Positions 8,369-18,524 of a stretch of DNA of 39,311 nt are shown one piece after another. Every line of letters begins with the position of its first letter. Within the stretch, counting starts at the first letter, position 1. Both the position numbers and the translations under genes were made by a program. This stretch comes from Cellulomonas uda (lineage in GTDB: Bacteria; Actinomycetota; Actinomycetes; Actinomycetales; Cellulomonadaceae). The notes below the pieces were generated by a model. That model had not been told where the DNA came from, searched no databases, and saw nothing but the letters and a program-made list of their open reading frames with translations. The stretch lies in the NCBI RefSeq assembly GCF_006538705.1, contig NZ_BJLP01000038.1:1-39311 (forward strand), given 5' to 3'.

Positions 8369-8445
8369 GAGGATCTTCGGACGAAAGCCTCAGGTCGGCG
8401 CCCCGACCTGCCGATGGCCGTGTCGGGACCTCGCAAGGGGTCCCG
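8369..8445 (+). ncRNA. Structured leader RNA candidate before the CAP gene
   Basis: The 116 bases between ribF and the CAP gene hold three foldable elements. First is a small stem (GAGG 8369-8372 with CCTC 8388-8391) capped by a UUCG tetraloop closed by C-G, with an asymmetric CGAAAG bulge. Second is a perfect 8-bp hairpin (8391-8398 with 8403-8410) followed by CCGATGG. Third is a 7-bp hairpin (8424-8430 with 8439-8445). TCGG 8377-8380 can alternatively pair with CCGA 8411-8414. The stretch GGACGAAAGCC faintly recalls part of the c-di-GMP-I aptamer, but the rest of that aptamer is absent. It may be a ribF terminator, a cis-regulatory leader, or both. Confidence 0.4.
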
Positions 8446-8483
8446 GTCCTGCCGAGCGTCTGCCGTCGTCCTGGAGGTGTCGG

Positions 8484-9515
8484 GTGAGCCCAGCCCGCAC
8501 GCGCGTCCTTGCTCTCGTCCTCGTCTCGTCGACGCTCCTCGCGGCGGGCGCGCTGCCGGCCTCGGCCGCACCCGTGCGGTCGTCGGCGTCCGCGCCGCGG
8601 GCGCTCGTGGCCGCCCCCGCGGCGACCGACGTCGCGGCGTCCGGGACGTCGGACCGCATGCCGACGAAGGCCTGGGTCACCAACCTCTACCGCACCCGCA
8701 TCGTGCCGGCCCTCGGCACCCGGGTCTCGTGGTCGGGCAGCGTCTCGTCGTGCTCGATGGGGCGGGAGTCCGACGCGTCGCGTGCGGCCACGCTGCGCAT
8801 GGTCAACTCGATGCGCATGCTCGTGCAGCTCTCGACGGTGAAGCTCGACACGACCGCGAGCAACAAGGCGCAGAAGGCGGCGCTGCTCATGGACGCCAAC
8901 GGCAAGCTGTCGCACTCGCCGAGCCAGAGCGACTTCCCGCGGTGCTGGTCGCCCGCGGCCAAGGAGGCGGCGGGCTCGTCGAACCTCGCGCTCGGCGCCA
9001 CGGGCTCCAAGGCGATCGCGGCCTACATGGACGAGCCCGGCGACGGGAACACCGCGGCCGGTCACCGCCGCTGGATCCTCAACCCGGCCACGACGCACAT
9101 CGCGACCGGCTCGACCGGCAACGCCAACGCACTGACGGTGTTCGGTCTCGGGACCTCGGCCAACGCCGCGCGGCCGGGCTGGATCGAGTGGCCCGCGCGC
9201 GGGTGGTTCCCGCAGCAGATCGAGCCGGACGGCCGGTGGTCGCTGTCCTCGTCGAACGGCGCGGTCAGCTTCGACAAGGCGGCGGTCAAGGTGCAGCGCG
9301 TGACGACGGACGGCAAGGTCGTCAAGACGCACTCGGTGCGCAAGCACCCGGTCGCGACCGGGTACGGGCCGAACACGGTCGTGTTCGACGTGTCGGGCGT
9401 CGCCCACCCCACCGGCAAGGCGGTCGCGTACTACCGGGTCACGGTGACGGGCATCCGCGGCGGCGGCCAGTCGTCGTACTCGTACCTCGTGCGGCTGTAC
9501 GACCCGACCGCGTGA
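8484..9515 (+). CDS. Secreted CAP-domain (SCP/PR1-like) protein
   Basis: A 343-residue exported protein. The signal peptide ends ALPASA at about residue 30. After an Ala/Ser-rich linker comes a CAP fold (about 85-220): SMGRESDASRAATLRMVN helix, the KLSHSPS strand with its conserved His, FPRCWSP, and GHRRWILNP, the usual block of bacterial CAP proteins. The last third is a beta-rich extension without a recognised family. The GTG at 8484 has GGAGGT 7-8 bases upstream. Bacterial CAP proteins are secreted or wall-associated, but their activity is poorly known, so no reaction is assigned. It sits between ribF and rpsO, an accessory insertion in a housekeeping block, behind a hairpin-rich leader. 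Confidence 0.85.
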   Translation: MSPARTRVLALVLVSSTLLAAGALPASAAPVRSSASAPRALVAAPAATDVAASGTSDRMPTKAWVTNLYRTRIVPALGTRVSWSGSVSSCSMGRESDASRAATLRMVNSMRMLVQLSTVKLDTTASNKAQKAALLMDANGKLSHSPSQSDFPRCWSPAAKEAAGSSNLALGATGSKAIAAYMDEPGDGNTAAGHRRWILNPATTHIATGSTGNANALTVFGLGTSANAARPGWIEWPARGWFPQQIEPDGRWSLSSSNGAVSFDKAAVKVQRVTTDGKVVKTHSVRKHPVATGYGPNTVVFDVSGVAHPTGKAVAYYRVTVTGIRGGGQSSYSYLVRLYDPTA

Positions 9516-9561
9516 CGCCTGTCCCGTGACGGCCCGTCCCGGTCGGTCCGGCCAGGCCTGG

Positions 9562-9587
9562 TAGTCTGTGGGAGCCGTCAGAACGGC
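9562..9587 (+). promoter_or_regulatory. Probable rpsO promoter and leader hairpin
   Basis: TAGTCT (9562-9567) resembles a -10 box, predicting a start near 9574 and a leader of about 80 bases. The leader opens with a 5-bp hairpin (GCCGT 9574-9578 with ACGGC 9583-9587). S15 represses its own mRNA in several bacteria, so the leader may bind S15; that is inference. Confidence 0.35.
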
Positions 9588-9654
9588 CGCGGATCCAGAG
9601 AGCCCGGGTGGACGTGCCCCGGCGCACCGCGCAACGAACCACACAAGGAGAGCC

Positions 9655-9924
9655 GTGTCCCTCGACGCTGCCACCAAGCAGGCCATCATGACCGAGTACG
9701 CCACGCACGAGGGCGACACCGGTTCCCCCGAGGTCCAGATCGCTGTCCTGACGCAGCGCATCAAGGACCTGACGGAGCACCTCAAGGAGCACAAGCACGA
9801 CCACCACAGCCGCCGCGGCCTGCTGCTGCTCGTCGGTCGTCGTCGTCGCCTTCTCGGCTACCTGCAGAAGGTGGACATCAACCGTTACCGCTCGATCATC
9901 GAGCGCCTCGGTCTGCGCCGCTGA
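9655..9924 (+). CDS. rpsO: 30S ribosomal protein S15
   Basis: S15 binds the central domain three-way junction of 16S rRNA early in assembly. The product is 89 residues, the standard length. Diagnostic segments are [36 protein letters not shown], the [10 protein letters not shown] motif and the C-terminal [15 protein letters not shown] 9655 is preceded by AAGGAG at 9645-9650 and gives the conserved N-terminus after Met removal. A strong terminator follows, then pnp, the ancient rpsO-pnp order. Confidence 0.97.
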   Translation: MSLDAATKQAIMTEYATHEGDTGSPEVQIAVLTQRIKDLTEHLKEHKHDHHSRRGLLLLVGRRRRLLGYLQKVDINRYRSIIERLGLRR

Positions 9925-9931
9925 ACCTCGC

Positions 9932-9967
9932 GACCAGCCCGGACCCCGTGCGGGGTCCGGGCTGGTC
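9932..9967 (+). terminator. rpsO terminator
   Basis: A perfect 16-bp stem (9932-9947 with 9952-9967) has a GTGC loop and begins 7 bases after the rpsO stop. In many bacteria read-through from rpsO into pnp is partial, and this stem could set that level. Confidence 0.75.
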
Positions 9968-10119
9968 CGCATGTCGGGCCCGCGCGTCGCGCGACAGCCC
10001 GGCGGCACCGGCGGCATGATCGTCGGCGGTGCCGCGCGAGCGCGGCGGACGTGACGTCCGCCCGACCCGCACCCGCACCACCAGCACCACCGCACCATCC
10101 ACCGCGTCGGTCCACCTGT

Positions 10120-10186
10120 CCGGTCCTCGGTAGTGGCCCCCGGAGCACGAGCTCCGTAGGCCTCGATCGAAGACCGCCGGGACCGG
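10120..10186 (+). ncRNA. Structured pnp leader, probable Actino-pnp motif
   Basis: A compact fold lies 30 bases before the pnp start. The outer stem CCGGTCC (10120-10126) pairs with GGACCGG (10180-10186). Inside, GGCC at 10135-10138 can pair with GGCC at 10159-10162 enclosing a 6-bp hairpin, CGGAGC and GCTCCG around an ACGA loop (10141-10156). A self-complementary TCGATCGA lies at 10163-10170. A conserved leader called Actino-pnp is described upstream of pnp in actinobacteria and is thought to act in PNPase feedback control. Position and architecture fit; the consensus was not checked. The rest of 9968-10119 shows no gene. Confidence 0.6.
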
Positions 10187-10217
10187 CCGGCGCCTTCGAC
10201 ACACGAGGAGGGCACCC

Positions 10218-12446
10218 GTGGAGGGTCCCGAGATCCAGTTCGCCGAGGCCGTGATCGACAACGGTCGCTTCGGCACCCGTACCGTCCGGTTCGAGACCGG
10301 CCGGCTCGCCAAGCAGGCCGCCGGCTCCGCCGCCGCGTACCTCGACGGCGACACGATGCTCCTGTCGGCCACGACGGCCGGCAAGCACCCCAAGGAGCAG
10401 TTCGACTTCTTCCCGCTGACGATCGACGTCGAGGAGCGGCAGTACGCCGCCGGCAAGATCCCCGGCTCGTTCTTCCGCCGCGAGGGCCGTCCCTCGACCG
10501 AGGCGATCCTGGCCTGCCGCCTGGTCGACCGCCCGCTGCGCCCGCTGTTCGTCAAGGGCCTGCGCAACGAGGTCCAGGTCGTCATCACGGTCCTGGCGAT
10601 CCACCCGGACGACGCGTACGACGTGCTCGCGATCAACGCGGCGTCGATCTCGACGCAGCTGTCGGGCCTGCCGTTCTCCGGCCCCGTGGGTGGCGTGCGC
10701 ATCGCGCTCGTCGACGGCCAGTGGGTCGCGTTCCCGCGCTACTCCGAGCGTGAGCGTGCGACGTTCGACATGGTCGTCGCCGGCCGTGTGGTGGGCGACG
10801 ACGTCGCCATCGCGATGATCGAGGCCGAGGCGCCCGAGAAGTCGTGGAACCTCATCAAGGACGAGGGCGGCCAGGCGCCGACCGAGGAGATCGTCGCGCA
10901 GGGCCTCGAGGCGGCGAAGCCGTTCATCAAGGTCCTGGTCCAGGCGCAGTCCGAGCTCGCCGCGAAGGCGGCCAAGGAGACGCAGGTCTTCCCGACGTTC
11001 CCGGACTACCAGGACGACGTCTACGCCGCGGTCGAGGCCGCCGCGACGGCGCGCCTGGGCGAGGCGCTGAGCATCGCCGACAAGCAGACCCGCGAGGGTC
11101 GGCTCGACGAGATCAAGGCCGAGGTCCAGGGCGAGCTCGCCGAGTCGTTCGAGGGTCGCGAGAAGGAGATCTCCGCCGCGTACCGCTCGGTGCAGAAGAA
11201 GCTCATCCGTCAGCGCATCCTGACCGACGGCTTCCGCATCGACGGCCGTGGCCTGCGGGACATCCGCACGCTCTCGGCCGAGGTCGAGGTGCTGCCGCGC
11301 GTGCACGGCTCGGCGCTGTTCGAGCGCGGCGAGACGCAGATCCTCGGCGTCACGACGCTGAACATGCTCCGCATGGAGCAGCAGCTCGACACGCTCTCCC
11401 CGGAGACGCGCAAGCGCTACATGCACAACTACAACTTCCCGCCGTACTCGACCGGTGAGACGGGCCGCGTGGGCTCGCCGAAGCGCCGCGAGATCGGCCA
11501 CGGCGCGCTCGCCGAGCGTGCGCTCATGCCGGTCCTGCCGAGCCGCGAGGAGTTCCCCTACGCGATCCGCCAGGTCTCCGAGGCGCTGGGCTCGAACGGC
11601 TCGACGTCGATGGGCTCGGTCTGCGCCTCGACCCTCTCGCTGCTGAACGCCGGTGTGCCGCTGCGCGCGCCGGTCGCGGGCATCGCGATGGGCCTGGTGT
11701 CCGACACGGTGGACGGTGAGACCCGCTACGCGGCGCTCACCGACATCCTCGGTGCCGAGGACGCGTTCGGCGACATGGACTTCAAGGTCGCGGGCACGCG
11801 CGAGTTCGTCACGGCCATCCAGCTCGACACGAAGCTCGACGGCATCCCCGCGAGCGTCCTGGCGGGTGCGCTGACGCAGGCCAAGGAGGCGCGCCTGGCG
11901 ATCCTCGACGTCATCGCCGAGGCGATCGACGTGCCCGACGAGATGAGCCCGTTCGCCCCGCGCGTCATCACGGTGAAGGTCCCGGTCGACAAGATCGGCG
12001 AGGTCATCGGCCCGAAGGGCAAGATGATCAACCAGATCCAGGAGGAGACCGGCGCCGACATCTCGATCGAGGACGACGGCACGGTCTACATCGGCGCGAC
12101 CGACGGTCCGTCGGCCGAGGCCGCGCGGGCCGCGATCAACGCGATCGCCAACCCGCACATGCCCGAGATCGGCGAGCGCTTCGTCGGGACCGTCGTGAAG
12201 ACGACGACGTTCGGCGCGTTCATCTCGCTCTCGCCGGGCAAGGACGGTCTGCTGCACATCAGCCAGATCCGCAAGCTCGTCGGCGGCAAGCGCGTCGAGA
12301 ACGTCGAGGACGTGCTGTCGATCGGGCAGAAGGTCCAGGTCGAGATCGGCGAGATCGACCCGCGCGGCAAGCTGTCGCTGCACGCGGTCGTCGACGAGGA
12401 CAAGGCCGACTCCGACGCGGCGCAGGCCGCCCCGGCCGACGCCTGA
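10218..12446 (+). CDS. pnp: Polynucleotide phosphorylase
   Basis: PNPase degrades RNA 3' to 5' by phosphorolysis, and in actinobacteria also adds 3' tails. The 742-residue chain holds the first RNase PH domain ([27 protein letters not shown]), an alpha-helical linker, the second RNase PH domain ([45 protein letters not shown]), a KH domain (about 583-628, [14 protein letters not shown]) and an S1 domain (about 651-722, [20 protein letters not shown]). The N-terminus is longer than in E. coli, as in other actinobacteria. GTG 10218 follows GAGGAGGG. The M16 peptidase gene starts one base after the stop, so the two are one transcription unit. Confidence 0.97.
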   Translation: MEGPEIQFAEAVIDNGRFGTRTVRFETGRLAKQAAGSAAAYLDGDTMLLSATTAGKHPKEQFDFFPLTIDVEERQYAAGKIPGSFFRREGRPSTEAILACRLVDRPLRPLFVKGLRNEVQVVITVLAIHPDDAYDVLAINAASISTQLSGLPFSGPVGGVRIALVDGQWVAFPRYSERERATFDMVVAGRVVGDDVAIAMIEAEAPEKSWNLIKDEGGQAPTEEIVAQGLEAAKPFIKVLVQAQSELAAKAAKETQVFPTFPDYQDDVYAAVEAAATARLGEALSIADKQTREGRLDEIKAEVQGELAESFEGREKEISAAYRSVQKKLIRQRILTDGFRIDGRGLRDIRTLSAEVEVLPRVHGSALFERGETQILGVTTLNMLRMEQQLDTLSPETRKRYMHNYNFPPYSTGETGRVGSPKRREIGHGALAERALMPVLPSREEFPYAIRQVSEALGSNGSTSMGSVCASTLSLLNAGVPLRAPVAGIAMGLVSDTVDGETRYAALTDILGAEDAFGDMDFKVAGTREFVTAIQLDTKLDGIPASVLAGALTQAKEARLAILDVIAEAIDVPDEMSPFAPRVITVKVPVDKIGEVIGPKGKMINQIQEETGADISIEDDGTVYIGATDGPSAEAARAAINAIANPHMPEIGERFVGTVVKTTTFGAFISLSPGKDGLLHISQIRKLVGGKRVENVEDVLSIGQKVQVEIGEIDPRGKLSLHAVVDEDKADSDAAQAAPADA

Positions 12447-12447
12447 C

Positions 12448-13791
12448 GTGCCGCTCGACCTCCCGCTCGTGCGCCCGGGCCTCCCGGGCGCGGAGCAGTC
12501 CGCCGGGCAGGACGGCGACGCCCACGTGCGTCGTTCCGTCCTGCCCGGCGGGGTCCGGGTCCTCTCGGAGCACATGCCCGGGCTCCGGTCGGCGACCGTC
12601 GGGGCCTGGGTGGGCGTCGGCTCGCGCGACGAGACGTCCGGCCACTTCGGCTCGACCCACTTCCTCGAGCACCTGCTGTTCAAGGGGACCGCGCGGCGCT
12701 CGGCGATGGACATCGCCGAGGCGTTCGACGCCGTCGGCGGCGAGGCCAACGCCGCCACCGGCAAGGAGCACACGTGCTACTACGCGCGGGTGCTCGACAC
12801 CGACCTGCCCATGGCGGTCGACGTGATCGCGGACATGGTCACGTCGGCGCGCCTCGAGACCGACGAGCTCGAGACCGAGCGCGGCGTGATCCTCGAAGAG
12901 CTCGCGATGAACGACGACGACCCGAGCGACGTCGTGCACGAGCAGTTCGCGAGCGGGGTGCTCGGCGAGCACCCGCTGGGCCGGCCCATCGGCGGCACTC
13001 CCGAGACGATCCGTGAGGTCCCGCGCGACGCCGTGTGGGAGCACTACCGGTGGCACTACCGGCCGCAGACGCTCGTCGTCAGCGCGGCGGGTGGCGTCGA
13101 CCACGACACGCTGTGCGCTCAGGTCGCCGACGCGCTCGCCGCGGGCGGCTGGGACCTGGCCGACGACGCGAGCCCCACGGGTCGCCGCGACGTCGCGCGC
13201 GAGCTCGGCGCGGGGGAGCACGGGCTGCCGATCGTGGGTGTGGAGCGCTCCGTGCGCCGGCACACCGAGCAGGCCAACGTGATCGTCGGCTGCACGTCGC
13301 TGACCGCGACCGACGACCGGCGGTTCACGCTGTCCGTGCTCAACGCCGTCCTGGGCGGCGGGATGTCCTCCCGCCTGTTCCAGGAGGTCCGTGAGAAGCG
13401 CGGCCTCGCGTACTCCACGTACTCGTTCGCGTCCGGCCACGCCGACACCGGCGTGTTCGGCCTCTACGCGGGCTGCACGCCCGCGAAGGTCGACGAGGTC
13501 GTCGCGCTGATGGTCGCGGAGTGGGAGCGGCTCGCGGAGACGCCCATCACGTCCGCCGAGCTCGAGCGGTCGGTCGGGCAGCTCTCGGGCGGCCTCGTGC
13601 TCGGCATGGAGGACACCGGATCGCGCATGAGCCGGCTCGGCAAGGCGGAGCTGGTGCACGGTGCGCTGCTGTCGATCGACGAGTCGCTCGAGCGGGTGCG
13701 CGCGGTGACCGTGCAGGACGTGCAGGAGCTCGCCGCCGAGCTCGCGTCGCGCCCCCGTTCGGTCGTGCGCGTCGGGCCCTTCGGGGACTGA
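12448..13791 (+). CDS. M16-family zinc metallopeptidase
   Basis: A 447-residue peptidase of the mitochondrial-processing-peptidase type found next to pnp in most actinobacteria. The inverted zinc motif HxxEH appears as HFLEH (His71, Glu74, His75), and the third zinc ligand lies in the ERGVILEEL segment at about Glu151. The second half carries GGGMSSRLFQEVREKRGLAYS, the substrate-binding block of the inactive domain. There is no signal peptide, so it is probably cytosolic. It is one base downstream of pnp and must rely on pnp translation, as no good ribosome binding site is visible. Its substrate is unknown; peptide turnover is plausible. Confidence 0.9.
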   Translation: MPLDLPLVRPGLPGAEQSAGQDGDAHVRRSVLPGGVRVLSEHMPGLRSATVGAWVGVGSRDETSGHFGSTHFLEHLLFKGTARRSAMDIAEAFDAVGGEANAATGKEHTCYYARVLDTDLPMAVDVIADMVTSARLETDELETERGVILEELAMNDDDPSDVVHEQFASGVLGEHPLGRPIGGTPETIREVPRDAVWEHYRWHYRPQTLVVSAAGGVDHDTLCAQVADALAAGGWDLADDASPTGRRDVARELGAGEHGLPIVGVERSVRRHTEQANVIVGCTSLTATDDRRFTLSVLNAVLGGGMSSRLFQEVREKRGLAYSTYSFASGHADTGVFGLYAGCTPAKVDEVVALMVAEWERLAETPITSAELERSVGQLSGGLVLGMEDTGSRMSRLGKAELVHGALLSIDESLERVRAVTVQDVQELAAELASRPRSVVRVGPFGD

Positions 13792-13837
13792 CGCGCGGCG
13801 GGCGGTCCCGTCCGCCCACGGGCGTGCTCCGGCGCGC

Positions 13838-13843
13838 CATGAT
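13838..13843 (+). promoter_or_regulatory. -10 element of the AraC-like gene (leaderless)
   Basis: CATGAT stands 6 bases before the GTG at 13850, the same arrangement as at ribF. Confidence 0.4.
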
Positions 13844-13849
13844 GGGGCT

Positions 13850-15458
<1,609 letters not shown>

Positions 15459-15460
15459 GC

Positions 15461-15937
15461 GTGGCCGCCCCTCGCCGCCGGTCCGCGGTCGTCGCTCTCG
15501 CGGGAGCGGTCGCGCTCACGGCGCTGCTCGCGCTGTACGTGCTGCTCGTCGCGTCGCGCGCCACGTCGCTCGTCCGCACGGGCGAGCCCGTGGCCGTGGT
15601 CCTCGGTGTCGCGCTGTGGGTGCTGCCGGTGCTCGCCGTCTGGTTCGTCGCGCGCGAGTGGAGCCTCGCGATCGACGTGCAGCGCATGGCGGACCGGCTC
15701 GCGGACGCGGACGAGCTGCCCGTCGACGACCTGCCGCGCTCGCCCGGCGGGCGGGTCGACCGTGCGGCCGCGCGCGCGGCGTTCGACGCGGTCCGCGAGC
15801 GGTGCGAGGCCGCGCCCGACGACTGGCGTTCGTGGTACCACCTGGCGTTCGCGTACGACGCCGCGGGGGACCGCCGCCGCGCGCGGGAGTCGCTCGCGCG
15901 GGCCCGCGCGCTGTTCCGCGGCCGCACCGCCCCCTGA
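15461..15937 (+). CDS. Small membrane protein with TPR-like tail
   Basis: A 158-residue protein of unknown function. Two hydrophobic helices span roughly residues 11-28 and 44-60. A short cytosolic linker follows, then a C-terminal segment ([29 protein letters not shown]) that reads as a single tetratricopeptide-like helix pair. The GTG at 15461 starts 2 bases after the dapB stop, so it is cotranscribed and probably coupled to dapB. It may tether a partner at the membrane; nothing shows which. It faces a GNAT gene convergently, 27 bases away. Confidence 0.7.
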   Translation: MAAPRRRSAVVALAGAVALTALLALYVLLVASRATSLVRTGEPVAVVLGVALWVLPVLAVWFVAREWSLAIDVQRMADRLADADELPVDDLPRSPGGRVDRAAARAAFDAVRERCEAAPDDWRSWYHLAFAYDAAGDRRRARESLARARALFRGRTAP

Positions 15938-15964
15938 CGACCGCGTCGGCACCGGTCGCGGGCG

Positions 15965-16519
15965 TCAGATCGTCGCCCACCACCGGTGCTCGCGCACGGT
16001 GCGGGCCGTGCCGTCCGGCAGAGTGTCCGACGCGAGCTCGCGCACGGTGTCGTCGGGGCCCAGGCCGGCGCCGGACAGGAACTGCGCCCGCGCGGTGTCG
16101 CCGTCGAGCACCCACGTCTGGAGCTGGTCCGCGCCGTCCTCGCGCAGCAGGTCGACCGCCGCCGCCAGCAGCCGCGAGCCGTGCCCCGCGCGCTGGTGCG
16201 GCGGGGCCACCTCGAGCGCCAGGAGCAGGCCGCCGGGGGCGTCGCCGCCCCGCGTGGCGGGGACGGGCGCGACCGACGCGAAGCCGACGACCGCGGCACC
16301 CGCGCACGCCACGAGCACGCGGTGCCCGCTCGGCGGCGCGGTGACCGCCGCCGCCCACTGCGCACGCATCGCGTCGAGGTCGAGCACGTCGAGCGCACCG
16401 GCGAGCAGGTCACCGTGGGCGCCGCGCCACGCCTCGACCTGGATGTCGACGATCGCGGCCTCGTCGCCCGGCACGGCGGGCCGCACCGAGACGTCCGAGG
16501 TCTCGCGGAAGAGCGTCAC
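15965..16519 (-). CDS. GNAT-family N-acetyltransferase
   Basis: A 184-residue acetyltransferase. The acetyl-CoA-binding segment appears as [20 protein letters not shown] (motif A, pattern Q/RxxGxG/A), preceded by the [19 protein letters not shown] strand and by [21 protein letters not shown] at the N-terminus. The acceptor substrate cannot be predicted. The GTG start at 16519 overlaps the stop of the UPF0114 gene by 4 bases, so it is translationally coupled and is the last gene of a two-gene unit. Confidence 0.85.
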   Translation of the reverse strand: MTLFRETSDVSVRPAVPGDEAAIVDIQVEAWRGAHGDLLAGALDVLDLDAMRAQWAAAVTAPPSGHRVLVACAGAAVVGFASVAPVPATRGGDAPGGLLLALEVAPPHQRAGHGSRLLAAAVDLLREDGADQLQTWVLDGDTARAQFLSGAGLGPDDTVRELASDTLPDGTARTVREHRWWATI

Positions 16520-17172
16520 GACGCGTCCGCGTGCGCGACGACGGGCGACGAGGCCACCGGCTTCGGCGGGTGCTTGGTGGAGACGCGGTCGATCCACGCG
16601 AGCGCCATGGCCGAGACGATGAAGGCCAGGTGGATCACGGTCTGCCAGAGCAGCGGCTGCCAGCCGGTCTTCTCGATGGTCGACTCGGCCTCGATGAAGC
16701 TCGCGAGGAGGTGGATCGACGAGATGCCGATGATCGACATCGCCAGCTTGGTCTTCAGCACGTTCGCGTTGACGTGCGAGAGCCACTCGGGCTGGTCGGG
16801 GTGGTCGTCGAGGCGGATGCGCGAGACGAAGGTCTCGTAGCCCCCGATGATCACCATGATCAGCAGGTTCGCGATCATCACGACGTCGACGAGCCCGAGG
16901 ACCGCGATGATCATGTCGCCGCTGGTGAACGCCTCGACGTGCGCGTGCCCGTCGGCGTCCACGTGCTCGACCTGGCCCGTGAACAGCCCGACGCCGAGGT
17001 GCCACAGCTCCTTCATGAACTGCCACACGTAGAACGCCTGCGCGACGATCAGGCCGAGGTACAGCGGCAGCTGCAGCCAGCGTGAGGCGAAGATCAGCGT
17101 GCCGACCGCGGAGCGCTGCACGGTCTCGGCGCCGGACGGGTTCGTCGGCATGGTGGTGGGGGCCTGGGCCAT
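16516..17172 (-). CDS. UPF0114 (YqhA-like) membrane protein
   Basis: A 218-residue integral membrane protein of the TIGR00645/UPF0114 family, whose function is unknown. There are about four hydrophobic segments: [19 protein letters not shown] near the start, [20 protein letters not shown], a helix ending near [18 protein letters not shown], and the last around [18 protein letters not shown]. The family signature region after the second helix ([21 protein letters not shown]) is intact. ATG 17172 is chosen for the GGAGG just upstream. The N-terminal 20 residues and the C-terminal His/Pro/Ala tail are hydrophilic. It is coupled to a GNAT gene. Confidence 0.85.
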   Translation of the reverse strand: MAQAPTTMPTNPSGAETVQRSAVGTLIFASRWLQLPLYLGLIVAQAFYVWQFMKELWHLGVGLFTGQVEHVDADGHAHVEAFTSGDMIIAVLGLVDVVMIANLLIMVIIGGYETFVSRIRLDDHPDQPEWLSHVNANVLKTKLAMSIIGISSIHLLASFIEAESTIEKTGWQPLLWQTVIHLAFIVSAMALAWIDRVSTKHPPKPVASSPVVAHADAS

Positions 17173-17220
17173 CGGTCCTCCGGTGGGCGGGGGCCGCACG
17201 CGCGGCCTCGTCGTCGGGCG

Positions 17221-17226
17221 AGGGTA
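17221..17226 (-). promoter_or_regulatory. Possible -10 element of the UPF0114 gene
   Basis: TACCCT on the minus strand fits TANNNT and would give a leader of roughly 40 bases carrying the GGAGG site. No convincing -35 is visible. Confidence 0.3.
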
Positions 17227-17304
17227 CAACGCACGAGGTGCGAGTCCGGTGCCGGGCCGCGCTCAGGGCCCGGCGGTGGCCCGGTGGTGGGCTGGCGGCG
17301 GCCG

Positions 17305-17625
17305 TCAGGCCATGCCGAGGGCGCGCAGCCCCGCTGCGGTCGCGGCGGCGAGCACGACCACGACGACGAACGGCGCGCGCAGCGCGAGGGCCACCGCCGC
17401 GACCGCGAGCGCGGGCAGGCGCGCGTCCGCGACGAGCGCCTGCCCCTGCGCGACGGCCTGCACCGCGACGAGCGCGGAGAGCAGCGCGACGGTCACGAGC
17501 GACGCGGTGCGCGCGACGCGCGGCTCGGCGAGCCAGTGCTCGGGCACGAGGTGCCCGACGAGCTTGATCGCGAGCACGACCGCGGCGCCGACCAGCACCG
17601 CGACCCAGGTGGCGGTGGGGCTCAC
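17305..17625 (-). CDS. azlD: AzlD-type branched-chain amino acid exporter subunit
   Basis: A 106-residue membrane protein with about four hydrophobic helices. It has the AzlD features: an N-terminal helix ending in [12 protein letters not shown], a helix after [20 protein letters not shown], then [15 protein letters not shown] and a final [16 protein letters not shown] helix. AzlC and AzlD together export branched-chain amino acids or their analogues. The GTG at 17625 overlaps the azlC stop by 4 bases and also has GGGAGGT upstream. Confidence 0.88.
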   Translation of the reverse strand: MSPTATWVAVLVGAAVVLAIKLVGHLVPEHWLAEPRVARTASLVTVALLSALVAVQAVAQGQALVADARLPALAVAAVALALRAPFVVVVVLAAATAAGLRALGMA

Positions 17626-18443
17626 GGGTGACCTCCCTCGGCGGTGCCGCCCGCGGGCGGGTGCCCCGGCGGACCGGAGGCGGGCGGCCGGTCGGGTGCC
17701 GGTGCCGGTTCTGGTTCTGGTGCCGGTTCTGGTGCCGGTGCCGGTGCTGGTGCTGGTGCCGGTGCCGGTGCGAGCATCCCGACGAGGATCGCGATCGCGG
17801 CCGCCAGCAGCACGGGGACGCCCGCCGGCAGCACGGGCGTCGTCGCGAGCGCCGCGACGACGGACGCGGCGGCGACCAGCCGCGCGAGCCGCGCGTGCGG
17901 CCCCGAGAACCGCGGCCAGACGAGGGCGAGGAACGCGGCCGCGGCGGCGGCGTCCAAGCCGTACCGGCGCGGGTCGCCGAGCGCGTCGCCGAGCAGGGCA
18001 CCGCCGAGCGTGAACAGGTTCCACAGCGCGAAGACGCCGACGCCCGTCCACCAGAACCCGGCGCGAGCCGCCCGGCCCGGTGGGTGCGCGGTGCTCACCG
18101 CGGTCGACTCGTCGATCGTCAGGTGCGCGGCCAGCAGGCGGCGCCAGCCGCGGACCCCCAGCAGGGGAGCGACCTGCGGGCCGTACAGGCCGTTGCGCAC
18201 ACCCAGGAGGCCCGCGGTGGCCACGGCGGCCGTGGCGGTCCCGCCGGACGCGACGACGCCGATGAACGCGAACTGCGACCCGCCCGTGAACATGAGCAGC
18301 GACAGCGCCATGGTCTGCGCGAGGTCCAGCCCCGCGGCCACGGACAGCGCCCCGAACGAGACCCCGTACAGACCGGTCGCGAGCGACACGGAGAGCGCCT
18401 GGCGGACGGCCGCGCGCACCTCGTCCCGACCGCCGTCCGTCAC
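17622..18443 (-). CDS. azlC: AzlC-type branched-chain amino acid exporter subunit
   Basis: A 273-residue membrane protein, the large subunit of the AzlCD exporter. The family blocks are [18 protein letters not shown], the characteristic [26 protein letters not shown], and [11 protein letters not shown]. The C-terminal quarter departs from the family: after the last helix comes a run of about 25 alternating Ala-Pro and Glu-Pro residues and then a Pro/Gly/His-rich tail, encoded by a hexanucleotide repeat. GTG 18443 gives the normal N-terminus; GTG 18449 is an alternative. No ribosome binding site is seen, so it may be leaderless. It is divergent from thyA. Confidence 0.87.
   Translation of the reverse strand: MTDGGRDEVRAAVRQALSVSLATGLYGVSFGALSVAAGLDLAQTMALSLLMFTGGSQFAFIGVVASGGTATAAVATAGLLGVRNGLYGPQVAPLLGVRGWRRLLAAHLTIDESTAVSTAHPPGRAARAGFWWTGVGVFALWNLFTLGGALLGDALGDPRRYGLDAAAAAAFLALVWPRFSGPHARLARLVAAASVVAALATTPVLPAGVPVLLAAAIAILVGMLAPAPAPAPAPAPAPEPAPEPEPAPAPDRPPASGPPGHPPAGGTAEGGHP
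17695..17772 (-). repeat. Hexanucleotide repeat coding an Ala/Glu-Pro tail
   Basis: Thirteen consecutive 6-bp units of GGTGCC, GGTTCT, GGTGCT or GGTGCG (plus strand) lie in the 3' part of azlC. On the coding strand they read Ala-Pro and Glu-Pro. As units are multiples of 3, changes in copy number would alter tail length without frameshift. Confidence 0.9.
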
Positions 18444-18511
18444 GCGCACAGGGTCGCACACGCGCCGCGCGGCACGGCCGGACGCTGCGGCCGCACGTCC
18501 CGCGCCGAACG

Positions 18512-18517
18512 TACGAT
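18512..18517 (+). promoter_or_regulatory. -10 element of thyA (leaderless)
   Basis: TACGAT stands 7 bases before the ATG at 18525 and overlaps an earlier in-frame ATG at 18516, which favours the later codon. The sequence here (CGTACG) also supplies a possible TACGTT -10 on the minus strand for azlC. Confidence 0.5.
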
Positions 18518-18524
18518 GACGCGC

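Noticed and set aside
8369..8445. Assignment as a c-di-GMP-I (GEMM) riboswitch
   Set aside because: Only short GACGAAAGCC and CCGATGG resemblances exist. The 5' GGCAAACC-type half, the GNRA tetraloop and the receptor helix are not there.
9885..12773. Minus-strand open frame of 962 codons across pnp
   Set aside because: It is a shadow of pnp; the peptide is rich in Arg, Asp and Leu without any family motif, and pnp is certain.
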